NCBI GenBank assembly: GCA_022361035.1
Contig: JAKSBP010000213.1
Location: 1-43,026, forward strand
DNA from: Clostridia bacterium
GTDB lineage: Bacteria > Bacillota > Clostridia > Peptostreptococcales > Caminicellaceae
DNA length: 43,026 nucleotides
Reading direction: 5' to 3'
Shown here: one piece after another, positions 1 through 8,952 of the stretch
How positions within the stretch are numbered: position 1 is the first letter of the stretch
Layout: every line of letters starts with the position of its first letter
Notes under the pieces: model-generated
What the model saw: the letters and a program-made list of their open reading frames with translations, nothing else
Database searches by the model: none
What the model was told of the DNA's origin: nothing
Program-made: the position numbers and the translations under genes

Positions 1-39
1 AAAGAGTCTTCCTTATAAATCTTCATCAGAGGCTCTTTT
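1..39 (+). terminator. Terminator of a gene left of the window
   Basis: Bases 1-9 and 30-38 pair over nine positions with one G-T wobble, and the right arm runs into T residues. It probably ends a plus-strand gene outside the window. The first repeat R1 begins at its T-tract. Confidence 0.5.
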
Positions 40-150
40 ATAAATCTGTTTTACCTTCTATTACCTATTTAAAAACAGATTTATTGCATGAGCCTAAAGG
101 ATTCTCAGTGGCTGCTGTAGTAAGTTAACTTTCTCTACCACTCATCTATA
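35..150 (+). repeat. Dispersed repeat R1, copy 1
   Basis: About 115 bases that recur at 36126-36241 with roughly seven differences, and in inverted, truncated form at the right end of the window. It opens with a stem of nine pairs (AATCTGTTT with AAACAGATT, 43-51 and 73-81) and continues with an unpaired conserved block that contains CCTAAAGGATTCTC and AAGTTAACTT. It lies between a terminator and the start of a DMT permease gene. There is no open reading frame in it. It could be a small non-autonomous mobile element or a conserved leader; I cannot say which. Confidence 0.75.
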
Positions 151-217
151 GTAAGTTTTTTAAAATAATAATTATGCAACTTGTTCATTTAATAAATTTT
201 AGTGGGGATGAAGAAAA

Positions 218-1123
218 ATGATATTTCTATTACTGGCAGTTATATCTAGCGGTATGATAGCAGTTATATTCAAATTTTCAGAGGAAAAGCAGTCTAATAG
301 ACTAGCTATTACCACCTTTAACTATATAAATGCATCTATAATAAGTTTTTTATTATTGCCATCTAAAAAAATATTTGATAGTAATTGGTTCCATTTTTTT
401 TACAGTGAGGTCAATGGGGTTCTTTTAGGGGGAAATATGTTTTCCAGTGAAGCTTCTGCCGCATGGGCCTTTATCCTAGGGAGCATTACGGGAATCCTTT
501 ATTTTTCAAGCTTCTGGCTGTATCAATACAGTGTAAATAAAAATGGAGCAGCCCTTTCAGCTACCTTTATGAAACTGGGGATTCTGATACCTACCCTACT
601 TTCAATACTTTTCTTTAAAGAAATACCAGGGGTTCTTCAAGTTTTTGGAATATGCTTGGCGGTGATAGGAATATTGATTATCAATCTTTCCATGAAAAAA
701 GATACCTTAAAGAGTATAAAAATAGATTTACTACTACTATTTATTATAGGGGGTTTAGGTAGCTTTAATTCTAAAGTGTATCAAAGCTTTGGTCAAGCTG
801 AGTACAAGGAGTTATTTATTTTTTACATATTTGCTGCTGCTCTCGTTGCTAGCAGCTTAATGCTTTTAATTAGGAATAGAAGAGTTAAAGCTATGGATAT
901 TATGATTGGATTAGTTGTGGGCATACCCAATCAGTTTACTTCATACTTTCTAATAAGGTCTCTAAGTGATATAAAGGCCTCGGTAGCCTTCCCTATTTTT
1001 AGTACAGGGACAATATTATTTGTAAATATTGTCAATATAGTATTCTTTAAAGAGAAATTGACTAGGAAACAGTACATAGCAGTAGGATTTATTATAGTGT
1101 CTTTAATATTTTTAAATATTTAA
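218..1123 (+). CDS. DMT-superfamily permease (EamA-like)
   Basis: A 301-residue, almost entirely hydrophobic protein with about ten membrane spans, the size and pattern of drug/metabolite transporters built from two five-helix halves. The second half begins near residue 168 after a short basic loop (NLSMKKDTLKS). A GGGGATG Shine-Dalgarno site precedes the ATG. The family exports metabolites or amino acids at the cytoplasmic membrane; the substrate cannot be read from the sequence. It stands alone: a repeat (R1) lies upstream and an 800-base gap follows. Two other DMT permeases occur at 27771 and 28764 but they are not close copies by eye. Confidence 0.85.
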   Translation: MIFLLLAVISSGMIAVIFKFSEEKQSNRLAITTFNYINASIISFLLLPSKKIFDSNWFHFFYSEVNGVLLGGNMFSSEASAAWAFILGSITGILYFSSFWLYQYSVNKNGAALSATFMKLGILIPTLLSILFFKEIPGVLQVFGICLAVIGILIINLSMKKDTLKSIKIDLLLLFIIGGLGSFNSKVYQSFGQAEYKELFIFYIFAAALVASSLMLLIRNRRVKAMDIMIGLVVGIPNQFTSYFLIRSLSDIKASVAFPIFSTGTILFVNIVNIVFFKEKLTRKQYIAVGFIIVSLIFLNI

Positions 1124-1932
1124 AATATATTGGAAAATGTATCTTTAAGTGTATGTTAAAAGGTAGTATATTATTCAGAAATTAAGTAAACTTTAAGAAT
1201 TCTGGAACTGAAATTGATGATATAATTAAGGGAGTGGGTGGACTCCTTTGATAAATGTTAGTTCTTGAAATTTAAATAGGAGATTCTACTCATCTAAAAG
1301 AGCATATCAAAATACTCACTTACAAAGTGGGAGTCTTAAAAATCTATAAAAAAGAGGATTTAGGGGGGATTAATGGGAAATATTTTTTACATAGGAAATG
1401 ATTCAAGGAGTATAATTCAAATAAAAATTTTTTCTTAAAGATAAAGAAACAGGAATTGTGGGAGTATTATAGTTTATTTAAGTTTATCATCAAGGGAATT
1501 CTATGTTATAGATATTTGCTTTTATAAATTAACCCTTTGGGCTATTAAGGTATATATTGTAAGTATAGAAGTATTTAAGGAAGTTTAATAATTCCTTTGG
1601 TTGACTTTAATAAACTTGTTTTATTTTTTAATTATAGAAAGAAAATTACATAATTATATTGTTAAAAAATTAACTATAATCTATAATTTTAAAATCCTAA
1701 TGGTTATATCCCATGCATTATGGAATTTCTTCTATATAAAAACAGGTTTATTTAAAGAATAAAAAGGAAATATGTAAGTTCCTTATCTTAGAAAACAGCA
1801 CAATAGTCTAATTTAGTATTTTCAAGGAAAAGTGTATCAGTTCTATTCATTTCTTTGAAAAACTTACTAAGCTTTAAGGGCGAGTATCTTTGAATATTAA
1901 AAATGTATGTAATATATTAAGGAGGAATTAAG
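1124..1932. other. 809-base gap before the repeat-protein gene
   Basis: AT-rich, with no convincing gene. A small hairpin (GGAGT pairing with ACTCC) lies at 1231-1246. A 21-codon reading frame at 1373-1438 has a strong ribosome site (AGGGGGGA) five bases before its ATG, and a shift of frame at its end would extend it by about 14 codons, so it could be a gene remnant or a short peptide. No known riboswitch pattern was recognised. The last 100 bases presumably hold the promoter and leader of the gene at 1933. Confidence 0.4.
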
Positions 1933-4872
1933 TTGAGGATTCAAGGAAAAAGAATTTTTGCAAGTATTATTACTATTTTAATTTTAATTGCTTCAATAGG
2001 ATTCAGTGCATCATTTGGTCAGGAATATGATAATCAAAAAGATATTTTAGGGAATTTAGAATTAGATGTTTCTTTAGATAGTACTATGGACACTTTCGAC
2101 TTCGATGATGAAGGATTTAATATTCTAAACTATGAAAGATTATATGCTTCAAATGGGAAAAGTATTAAGGATATAGAAAGGTACCTTGACGATAATTACG
2201 AAGAGTATACAAAAGGTGAAAAAAAGTTAGAGTTTAAATATGATTTAAGAGGCTTTCCAAGCTTTATAAGAGTAAAAATGAATGGTCAGAATTTTAAAAG
2301 GACCTCTTCCGATTGGGATGATAGAAATGTAGATAGCTTTCAGGGCTTCGTAGAAGATGTTGCAGAATATATAGGCCATACTGCTAGAGAAAAGGTTTTA
2401 TTATATGTGTACGGTGAAGATAGAGATGGTGTAAGGGCTGGAAAATATAAATATGATCCCGATAAAAGGGAGTTTAAAGTAGTAGACGAATACCAAGGAA
2501 GCCAAGGTGGCGATGTAGAAGAGGAGCTTAATGAGCATTGTGATGAGTACACAGGAGGTAAGGAAAAGCTAGAGTTTAAATATGAGTTAAAGACCCTATC
2601 TAATGCTGTAGAGATAGAAATGAAGGGTGAAAACTTCAGAAGAACTTCTTCCGATTGGAAAGATAGGAATGACGATAAGTTTGAAGAATTTGTGGAGTTC
2701 ATTGCAAAGTATGTAGCGGAGAATAAAAATAAAGATGTAAAGATATATTTAAATGATGAAAATGGAAGGGAAACTGGAAAGTACGAGTACGATGAAAGCA
2801 AAGATGATTTTGACGTAATCTACCAATATGGTGAAGACCAAGATGTAAAAAGGGTAGAAGATGAGCTTCACGATGAGTATGGAGAATATAAAGAGGGCGA
2901 GGAAGATTTAGAATTCACCTATAGTTTAAGGAAAGTATCAGCCAATGTAACAGTAAGCATGAAGGGTAAGAATTTTAGAATGACCTCTGACGATTGGAAG
3001 GATAGGAATGAGAGTAAATTTGAAGATTTTGTAGAGGACATTGCAGAGCATGTGGCAAAGAAATTCGATAAAGATGTTAAGATAGATTTAGAGGATAGAG
3101 ATAATGAAAAAACTGGAACCTACGAATACGATGAGAGTAGAGGAAGGCTTAATACAATTTGGGAATATGATAGCGGTGATAAGGATAATATAGAAGATAA
3201 ACTTAATGATCATTTTGACGAATATAAAGACGGTAAGGAAGATTTAGACTTTGACTATAACGTAAAGGAAGAATCGCGTTATATTAAGATAGAAATGAAG
3301 GGTGAGAACTTCACAAGGAAATCCTCCGAGTGGGAAGATAGAAGTAGAAGCAAATTCAGGACTTTTATAAGGGAAATGATGGAATATGTAGCAGATGAGA
3401 CCAGGGAAGATGTTAAAATATATCTAGAGGATGAAGAGGATAGAAGGACTGGAGAATACGAATACGATAAAGGTAAAGATGAATTTGACACAATCTACGA
3501 ATATGGTGAAGATAATAATGATAGTAGTGAAGAAGAAGTAGAAGATAAGCTTAATAGAGATTATGATGAATATACTGGTGGCAGAAAGGATTTAGAATTT
3601 ACATTTGAGGTAGATGATACCTCAAGATATGTAAAGGTAGATATGGAGGGTGACTTTGAAAGGGACTCTTCAGAGTGGGAAGATAGGGATAGCGATGAAT
3701 TTGAAAAGTTTGTAAAGGAAATTGCCGAGTATGTAGCGGAAGCATTAGATAAAGATGTCAGGATATTTTTAGACGATGAAGAAGGGGAAGAAACTGGAAA
3801 ATATGAATATGATGAAAGTAAGGATGAATTTGAAGTAGATAGTCAATACGGTGAAAATGAGGATTACGAAGAGGTAGAGGACGAACTTAATGATAGATAT
3901 GAAAAGTATACAGAGGATAGAGATGATTTAGAATTTAAGTATGAGCTAAAAGAGGAATCCTCAAGGTATGTAACTGTAAAAATGAAGGGTCAAAACTTTA
4001 AGAGAAGTTCTTCAGAGTGGAAAGATAGAGATATAGGTGATTTTAAAGACTTTGTAGAGGACGTTGCTAAGTATGTAGCAAAGGAATTAGATGAAGATGT
4101 TAGAATATATTTAGAAGACGAAGATAATAAGGAAACTGGGGAATATAAATATGATGAAGACGAAAGAGAGTTTGAAACATTGGATGAATACGGAGAAGGT
4201 GACTACGATGATGTTCTAGATAAGCTTAATGACGAGTATGGAGAATATACCGATGGTGACGAAGATTTAAAATTTGATTATGATTTGAGAGAATCCTCAA
4301 GGGAAGTAACTGTATCCATGAATGGCAGCAATTTTAAAGTAGATTCATCGGAATGGGAAGATAGGGGTCAAGGAGATTTTAGAGATTTTGTAGAGGAAAT
4401 GGCAGAATATTTGGCCGAGAAGTATGAAAAGGATATTGAAATACGTGTGAAGGATGAAGATGATGAAACAGCCGCAAGGTATGAGTATGATGAAAGTAGA
4501 AAAAACCTGAGAACAATAGAAGAGAACGGTGGAAGCTTGAGCATTGATGAGCTAGAGGAAAAGCTTGAGGATGAGTATGATGAGTATATAAAAGGAGATA
4601 AAGATTTAGAATTTAAATATAAGCTGAGAGAAAAGAGTAGTCATATAAAAGTAGAAATGACTGGTCAAAACTTTAAAAGAACCTCTTCTGCTTGGGAAGA
4701 TAGAAATAAGAGTAAATTTAAAGACTTTATAGAGGAGATCGCAAAGGAAGTAGCCAATAACTTTAATAAGGATGTAAGAGTATATGTAGAAGATTCAGAA
4801 GAAGAGAGAACAGCAAGATACAACTATGATGAAAGTAAAGATGACCTCGAAGTAGACAACGAATATAAGTAA
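1933..4872 (+). CDS. Secreted acidic protein of eight ~113-residue repeats
   Basis: A 979-residue protein starting at TTG, seven bases after a strong TAAGGAGG site. Residues 1-29 form a signal peptide (basic start, hydrophobic core, cleavage likely near ASFG-Q). After a spacer of about 45 residues come eight tandem repeats; the invariant tryptophan of the S-S-x-W-x-D-R motif falls at residues 128, 242, 355, 467, 582, 696, 808 and 921, a period of 112-115. Each repeat runs: acidic helix ending in D-E-Y, DLEF.Y strand, MKGxNF strand, SSxWxDR, an F..FVE.IAEYVA helix, KDV.IYLED strand, TG.YEYDES. Asp, Glu and Lys dominate and there is one cysteine (residue 203). No LPXTG, SLH, choline-binding or lipobox anchor is visible, so it is probably released or held by charge. 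I do not recognise the family. It is monocistronic, with a perfect terminator behind it. Confidence 0.9.
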   Translation: MRIQGKRIFASIITILILIASIGFSASFGQEYDNQKDILGNLELDVSLDSTMDTFDFDDEGFNILNYERLYASNGKSIKDIERYLDDNYEEYTKGEKKLEFKYDLRGFPSFIRVKMNGQNFKRTSSDWDDRNVDSFQGFVEDVAEYIGHTAREKVLLYVYGEDRDGVRAGKYKYDPDKREFKVVDEYQGSQGGDVEEELNEHCDEYTGGKEKLEFKYELKTLSNAVEIEMKGENFRRTSSDWKDRNDDKFEEFVEFIAKYVAENKNKDVKIYLNDENGRETGKYEYDESKDDFDVIYQYGEDQDVKRVEDELHDEYGEYKEGEEDLEFTYSLRKVSANVTVSMKGKNFRMTSDDWKDRNESKFEDFVEDIAEHVAKKFDKDVKIDLEDRDNEKTGTYEYDESRGRLNTIWEYDSGDKDNIEDKLNDHFDEYKDGKEDLDFDYNVKEESRYIKIEMKGENFTRKSSEWEDRSRSKFRTFIREMMEYVADETREDVKIYLEDEEDRRTGEYEYDKGKDEFDTIYEYGEDNNDSSEEEVEDKLNRDYDEYTGGRKDLEFTFEVDDTSRYVKVDMEGDFERDSSEWEDRDSDEFEKFVKEIAEYVAEALDKDVRIFLDDEEGEETGKYEYDESKDEFEVDSQYGENEDYEEVEDELNDRYEKYTEDRDDLEFKYELKEESSRYVTVKMKGQNFKRSSSEWKDRDIGDFKDFVEDVAKYVAKELDEDVRIYLEDEDNKETGEYKYDEDEREFETLDEYGEGDYDDVLDKLNDEYGEYTDGDEDLKFDYDLRESSREVTVSMNGSNFKVDSSEWEDRGQGDFRDFVEEMAEYLAEKYEKDIEIRVKDEDDETAARYEYDESRKNLRTIEENGGSLSIDELEEKLEDEYDEYIKGDKDLEFKYKLREKSSHIKVEMTGQNFKRTSSAWEDRNKSKFKDFIEEIAKEVANNFNKDVRVYVEDSEEERTARYNYDESKDDLEVDNEYK

Positions 4873-4883
4873 TTAATAAAATA

Positions 4884-4936
4884 AAGAGAAATCCTCCTTA
4901 CCAATACTTCAATTTGGACTAAGGAGGATTTCTCTT
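4884..4936 (+). terminator. Strong terminator of the repeat-protein gene
   Basis: A perfect 17-bp stem (4884-4900 with 4920-4936) containing CCTCCTTA, with a loop of 19 bases, twelve bases after the stop codon. The right arm ends in TTTCTCTT and is followed by a weak T-rich tract. Confidence 0.85.
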
Positions 4937-4969
4937 ATCAATTGAAATTTCAAAACCATAAGCTTCATT

Positions 4970-5020
4970 CATTCTGAAACACCTATGGGCTGAATTTATA
5001 AGATGGTTTTATGAGACAGT
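4970..5020 (+). repeat. Dispersed repeat R2, copy A
   Basis: 51 bases that recur at 20520-20570 with about 80% identity. Conserved parts are CATTCTGAAACA, CTGAATTTATAA, TGGTTTTAT and ACAGT. Both copies lie just behind a terminator and ahead of the next gene's promoter. Read on the minus strand, the end is GGGACTGTCTCAT, a style of sequence often seen at insertion-sequence ends in Clostridia, so R2 may be an IS remnant or small derivative. Confidence 0.6.
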
Positions 5021-5107
5021 CCCTTCCTTTCTGCTCAATAGAGTATGTAAATGACTATGCTTTTGGCTTCCCTAGAACTTTACTGGTATTATCTCTAAAT
5101 ACTTTTC

Positions 5108-5137
5108 TTGTAGTTTCCAAGCTTTTTGACATATAAT
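5108..5137 (+). promoter_or_regulatory. Likely sigma-A promoter of topB
   Basis: TTGTAG at 5108-5113 and TATAAT at 5132-5137, spacer 18. In the leader behind it, CATCG-GTTAT-CGATG (5179-5193) forms a short dyad. Confidence 0.6.
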
Positions 5138-5221
5138 AAAAATAGTGCAGGAAATTACTTTGTAATGTGTATTAATTCCATCGGTTATCGATGATTATAT
5201 TTACTTTGAAAGGATGTTATC

Positions 5222-7408
5222 ATGAGTAAGACATTGGTATTAGCTGAAAAACCTTCGGTGGGAAGGGAGTTGGCTAGAGTTTTAAACTGCAGTAAAAAAG
5301 ATAAGGGGTATTCAGAGGGTAAAAAGTATATAGTTACCTGGGCTTTAGGCCATCTGGTTACATTGGCTGATCCCGAGGTCTATAATAAAAAATATTCCTC
5401 ATGGAGAATTGAAGATTTGCCTATGCTGCCATCCAGCTTAAAACTTGTCGTAATAAAGAAAAGTGGACAACAATTTAATACCGTTAAAAGACAAATCCTT
5501 AGAAAGGATGTCAGTGAGATTGTCATTGCCACCGATGCGGGACGGGAAGGAGAATTGGTTGGAAGATGGATTATAGAAAAGGTTGGTGCAAAAAAACCGA
5601 TTAAACGTCTTTGGATTTCTTCTGTTACAGATAGGGCCATTAAGGAGGGTTTTAAAAATCTAAGGGATGGTAAGGAATATGAAAATCTTTATGCATCTGC
5701 TGTTACCCGGGCTGAGGCTGACTGGATTGTGGGTATTAATGCCACCCGTGCCCTAACCTGTAGGTATAATGCTCAGCTTTCCTGCGGGAGAGTTCAAACT
5801 CCTACTTTAGCCATTATTGAGGCTAGAGAGGAAGAAATTAAAAATTTTAAACCAAGGACTTTCTATGGTATTACTGCTGTATCTAAGGACCTTAAACTAA
5901 CATGGCAGGATGGAAAGGCCAAGGATATTAAGACCTTTAATAGGGATAAAATTGATAAAATATTAGAGGCTATTAAGGGGAGAAATGCTGAGGTTTTTGA
6001 GATAAACAAGACCCATAAAAGAAAGTTTGCTCCTAGGCTATATGATTTGACAGAGCTTCAAAGAGATGCAAATAAAATTTTTAATTACTCTGCTAAGGAA
6101 ACCCTTTCTATTATGCAAAGTCTTTATGAGAGCCATAAGGTTTTAACCTATCCTAGGACTGATTCCAGATATATTTCTGAGGATATAGTAGATACACTAA
6201 GGGATAGAGTTAAGGCCTGTGGAGTTGGACCTTACTCCTCAATGTCTTTCAAAGTCCTAAAAAGTCCAATAAGAGCAAATAAATCTTTCGTGGATAATAG
6301 CAAGGTTTCAGATCATCATGCAATTATACCAACGGAAGAATCGCCTATACTGACTTCCTTAAGTGATAGGGAGAGAAAAGTATATGATTTAGTTGTTAAA
6401 CGGTTCTTAGCCCTTCTATATCCTCCCTTTGAGTATGAGGAGATGACATTAAAGGCTAAAATAGGAGAAGAAATTTTTATAGCCAAGGGGAGAAAAGTTA
6501 TCAGTCAAGGTTGGAAGGAAATTTATAGAAATAACCTTTATGATGATTTAGAGGACGAAGCCTCACAACAAATATTACCTAATGTAAATAAGGGAGATAC
6601 CTTAAAGATATCCACCCTTTCAAGGACTAAAGGAGAAACTAAGCCCCCAGCCCCTTTCAATGAAGGAACCCTGCTTTCGGTTATGGAAAACCCGGCAAAG
6701 TATATGTCAGGGGAAAATAGGGATTTAATTAAGACGATTGGTGAAAGTGGAGGAATAGGAACGGTTGCCACAAGGGCCGATATTATTGAAAAGCTATTTA
6801 ACAACTACTTGCTTGAAAAGAGGGGAAAGGATATATTTATTACTTCCAAGGGAAGACAGCTCCTTAAATTGGCTCCAAAGGACTTAAAATCTCCAGCCCT
6901 AACAGCTAGATGGGAACAAAAGCTAGAAGCTATCGCTAAGGGGAAGCTAAGTAAAACCTCATTTGTAAATGAAATGAAAAAGTATACAAGAGTTATTGTA
7001 GAGGATATTAAAAATAGCAAGGAGACTTTTAAGCACGATAACCTTACTAGAAGTAAATGTCCTGAATGTGGAAAATACTTATTGGAAGTAAAGGGGAAAA
7101 AGGGTAAAATCTTAGTTTGTCAGGATAGAGAATGTGGATATAAAAAGGGCCTAAGTAAAAAAACAAATGCCAGGTGCCCAAATTGTCATAAGAAAATGGA
7201 TATCCACGGACAAGGTGAAGGCCAAATATTTGTATGTGGCTGTGGCTATAAAGAAAAGCTTTCAGCCTTCAAACAAAGAAGGTCTCAGGACAAGGATAAA
7301 GGTTCCAAAAAAGATGTTACAAAATATCTTAAGGAACAAAAAAAGGCCAGTAATGAACCATTTAACACTGCCCTTGCAGACGCCTTAGCTAAATTAAAGC
7401 TTAAATAG
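5222..7408 (+). CDS. topB: DNA topoisomerase III
   Basis: A type IA topoisomerase of 728 residues, the usual length for Firmicute TopB; it passes single or double strands through a transient break to resolve recombination and replication intermediates. The Toprim domain shows EKPSVG (residues 9-14) and the acidic ATDAGREGE motif (103-111). The catalytic tyrosine is Tyr310 in TYPRTDSRY. Two C-terminal zinc ribbons are visible: CPECGK...CQDRECG and CPNCHK...CGCG, followed by a basic tail. The ATG follows AAAGGA at a normal distance. It appears to be monocistronic with its own promoter, and no mobile-element genes lie beside it, so it looks like the housekeeping copy. Confidence 0.96.
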   Translation: MSKTLVLAEKPSVGRELARVLNCSKKDKGYSEGKKYIVTWALGHLVTLADPEVYNKKYSSWRIEDLPMLPSSLKLVVIKKSGQQFNTVKRQILRKDVSEIVIATDAGREGELVGRWIIEKVGAKKPIKRLWISSVTDRAIKEGFKNLRDGKEYENLYASAVTRAEADWIVGINATRALTCRYNAQLSCGRVQTPTLAIIEAREEEIKNFKPRTFYGITAVSKDLKLTWQDGKAKDIKTFNRDKIDKILEAIKGRNAEVFEINKTHKRKFAPRLYDLTELQRDANKIFNYSAKETLSIMQSLYESHKVLTYPRTDSRYISEDIVDTLRDRVKACGVGPYSSMSFKVLKSPIRANKSFVDNSKVSDHHAIIPTEESPILTSLSDRERKVYDLVVKRFLALLYPPFEYEEMTLKAKIGEEIFIAKGRKVISQGWKEIYRNNLYDDLEDEASQQILPNVNKGDTLKISTLSRTKGETKPPAPFNEGTLLSVMENPAKYMSGENRDLIKTIGESGGIGTVATRADIIEKLFNNYLLEKRGKDIFITSKGRQLLKLAPKDLKSPALTARWEQKLEAIAKGKLSKTSFVNEMKKYTRVIVEDIKNSKETFKHDNLTRSKCPECGKYLLEVKGKKGKILVCQDRECGYKKGLSKKTNARCPNCHKKMDIHGQGEGQIFVCGCGYKEKLSAFKQRRSQDKDKGSKKDVTKYLKEQKKASNEPFNTALADALAKLKLK

Positions 7409-7556
7409 TCCTAAATAATGATACGTGATAGAATAATGGTAGGCCCTAAATCCTATATGGAAGCTTTGAAGGGAATAATAGTTGGATTAAGCTTTTTTTC
7501 CTTTTCAAATGTGTTATTATTATGTATGAAAAGAAAAACAAAAAAGGTGTGATTTT

Positions 7557-8759
7557 ATGGAGAGATGGAAAATAAATCTTTATACACTTTGGGTCACACA
7601 AATTATTTCCCTTACAAGCTTCGGTTTGGGTATACCCTTTATTTCATTTTATATTCAAGAGATGGGAGTAACTGACCCTAATCAGATTAAGCTTTTTACG
7701 GGTATACTCAGTACTGCACCAGCCGTTACCATGGCTATTATGGCCCCTATTTGGGGAAGATTAGCCGACAAATGGGGCAGAAAGCTCATGATACTGAGGG
7801 CAATGTTGGCTGCTGCTATAGTAATCGGAGGAATGGGTATTGTAACAAGTGTTTGGCAGCTTGTTATTTTAAGGGCCTGTCAGGGCTTGTTTACGGGGAC
7901 CATTACTGCAGCTACTACTTTTGTGGCGGCAAATACCCCTAAGAATAGGCTGTCCTATGCCCTTGGTTTTATGTCCTCTTCTAATTTCATAGGCTTTTCA
8001 ATAGGGCCCCTATTAGGGGGATTGTTTGCCGAAAACTTTGGCTATCGATTCAGCTTTTTCGCCGGTTCTGGACTAATGCTTATAGGTTTTTTCCTTGCCT
8101 TATTCCTGTTGGTTGAGAAAAAATCTACCCTGGTTAAAAAAGAAGAGATATCTGAAGAGGATGAGGATGGTGCAGATAGTGTTAAACTTTTTACTCCTAT
8201 GATATTATCCCTATTGGTGGTTTTATTTTTACATAGGGTTACCAGATCAGTGTTTTCACCATATATTGCCCTTTTTGTTCAATCCAATCTAAATAGTACA
8301 GAGGGAGCAGCCAAATTTACTGGAATGATTAATGGAGCAGCGGGATTAGCAACGGCTTTAGCTGGACTAACCATAAGCCGTTTAGGAGACAAGTTAGATA
8401 AGCTTAAACTTGCAATGACCCTCATACTTATAAGCTTCCTAGTATCATTAACTCTGGGGCTTGCAAGTTCATTAAATATATTTATAATATTATACGGTAT
8501 TCTATTCTTCTTTTTAGGAGGAATCGAACCGATTATTACTTCGACAACTGCTGAGAGTATACCCTCAGAAAGACGGGGAGAGCTTTTTGGTTTTCAAGGT
8601 CTAGTGGGAAGCTTAGGATGGATGGTTTCTCCAATGCTTGGTGCATATGTATCGGTTAACTATAGTATAAATAGCATATTATTGTTAATGCCCGTCTTTA
8701 TGTTTGGCAATTTAGTTACTTTGTTTAAACTAAATAGAAGCAGGATTCAATCCAATTGA
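7557..8759 (+). CDS. MFS multidrug efflux transporter
   Basis: A 400-residue major facilitator protein with about twelve membrane helices and the family motif between helices 2 and 3 (GRLADKWGRK, residues 67-76). A charged cytoplasmic loop (KKSTLVKKEEISEEDEDG) separates the two halves near residue 200. The length and motifs fit the DHA1 drug:proton antiporters (NorA/MdtG-like), which export hydrophobic drugs using the proton gradient. A perfect terminator follows, and then a TipA/Mta-type MerR gene; members of that regulator group activate MDR pumps in Bacillus, so this pump is a plausible target. However, I see no MerR-type 19-bp-spacer promoter before this gene. Confidence 0.9.
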   Translation: MERWKINLYTLWVTQIISLTSFGLGIPFISFYIQEMGVTDPNQIKLFTGILSTAPAVTMAIMAPIWGRLADKWGRKLMILRAMLAAAIVIGGMGIVTSVWQLVILRACQGLFTGTITAATTFVAANTPKNRLSYALGFMSSSNFIGFSIGPLLGGLFAENFGYRFSFFAGSGLMLIGFFLALFLLVEKKSTLVKKEEISEEDEDGADSVKLFTPMILSLLVVLFLHRVTRSVFSPYIALFVQSNLNSTEGAAKFTGMINGAAGLATALAGLTISRLGDKLDKLKLAMTLILISFLVSLTLGLASSLNIFIILYGILFFFLGGIEPIITSTTAESIPSERRGELFGFQGLVGSLGWMVSPMLGAYVSVNYSINSILLLMPVFMFGNLVTLFKLNRSRIQSN

Positions 8760-8786
8760 GGATAACTCAAGGTTGAGATTCCTATT

Positions 8787-8828
8787 AAACAGTCGACTTT
8801 AATTAACATTAAAGTCGACTGTTTTTTT
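8787..8828 (+). terminator. Terminator of the MFS gene
   Basis: A perfect stem of about 16 pairs (AACAGTCGACTTTAAT with its complement) around a short loop, followed by seven T residues. Confidence 0.95.
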
Positions 8829-8898
8829 ACTTGAAGCTGAACACTTAATAATGGAAAAATTTACTTGTTTTTCTATAGAATTATTTTATACTTTATGG

Positions 8899-8929
8899 TT
8901 GACCCTAACCTTACGTTATAGATTATTAT
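8899..8929 (+). promoter_or_regulatory. MerR-type promoter with 19-bp spacer
   Basis: TTGACC at 8899-8904 and TATTAT at 8924-8929 are separated by 19 bp, the over-long spacer typical of promoters that MerR proteins activate by distorting DNA. A dyad, TAAC-5-GTTA (8906-8918), lies inside the spacer. Because it drives the merR gene itself, the regulator is probably autoregulated. Confidence 0.75.
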
Positions 8930-8952
8930 GGAGCTATGGGGAGGTGATGCTA

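Noticed and set aside
1201..1350. Possible riboswitch in the leader of the repeat-protein gene
   Set aside because: Only small hairpins were found, and no conserved core of the known c-di-GMP, purine, TPP, SAM or T-box types could be matched.
2340..2801. Antisense frame of 153 codons inside the repeat-protein gene
   Set aside because: It mirrors the purine-rich repeats (serine/leucine-rich translation), has no ribosome site, and the same pattern recurs at 3279-3491.
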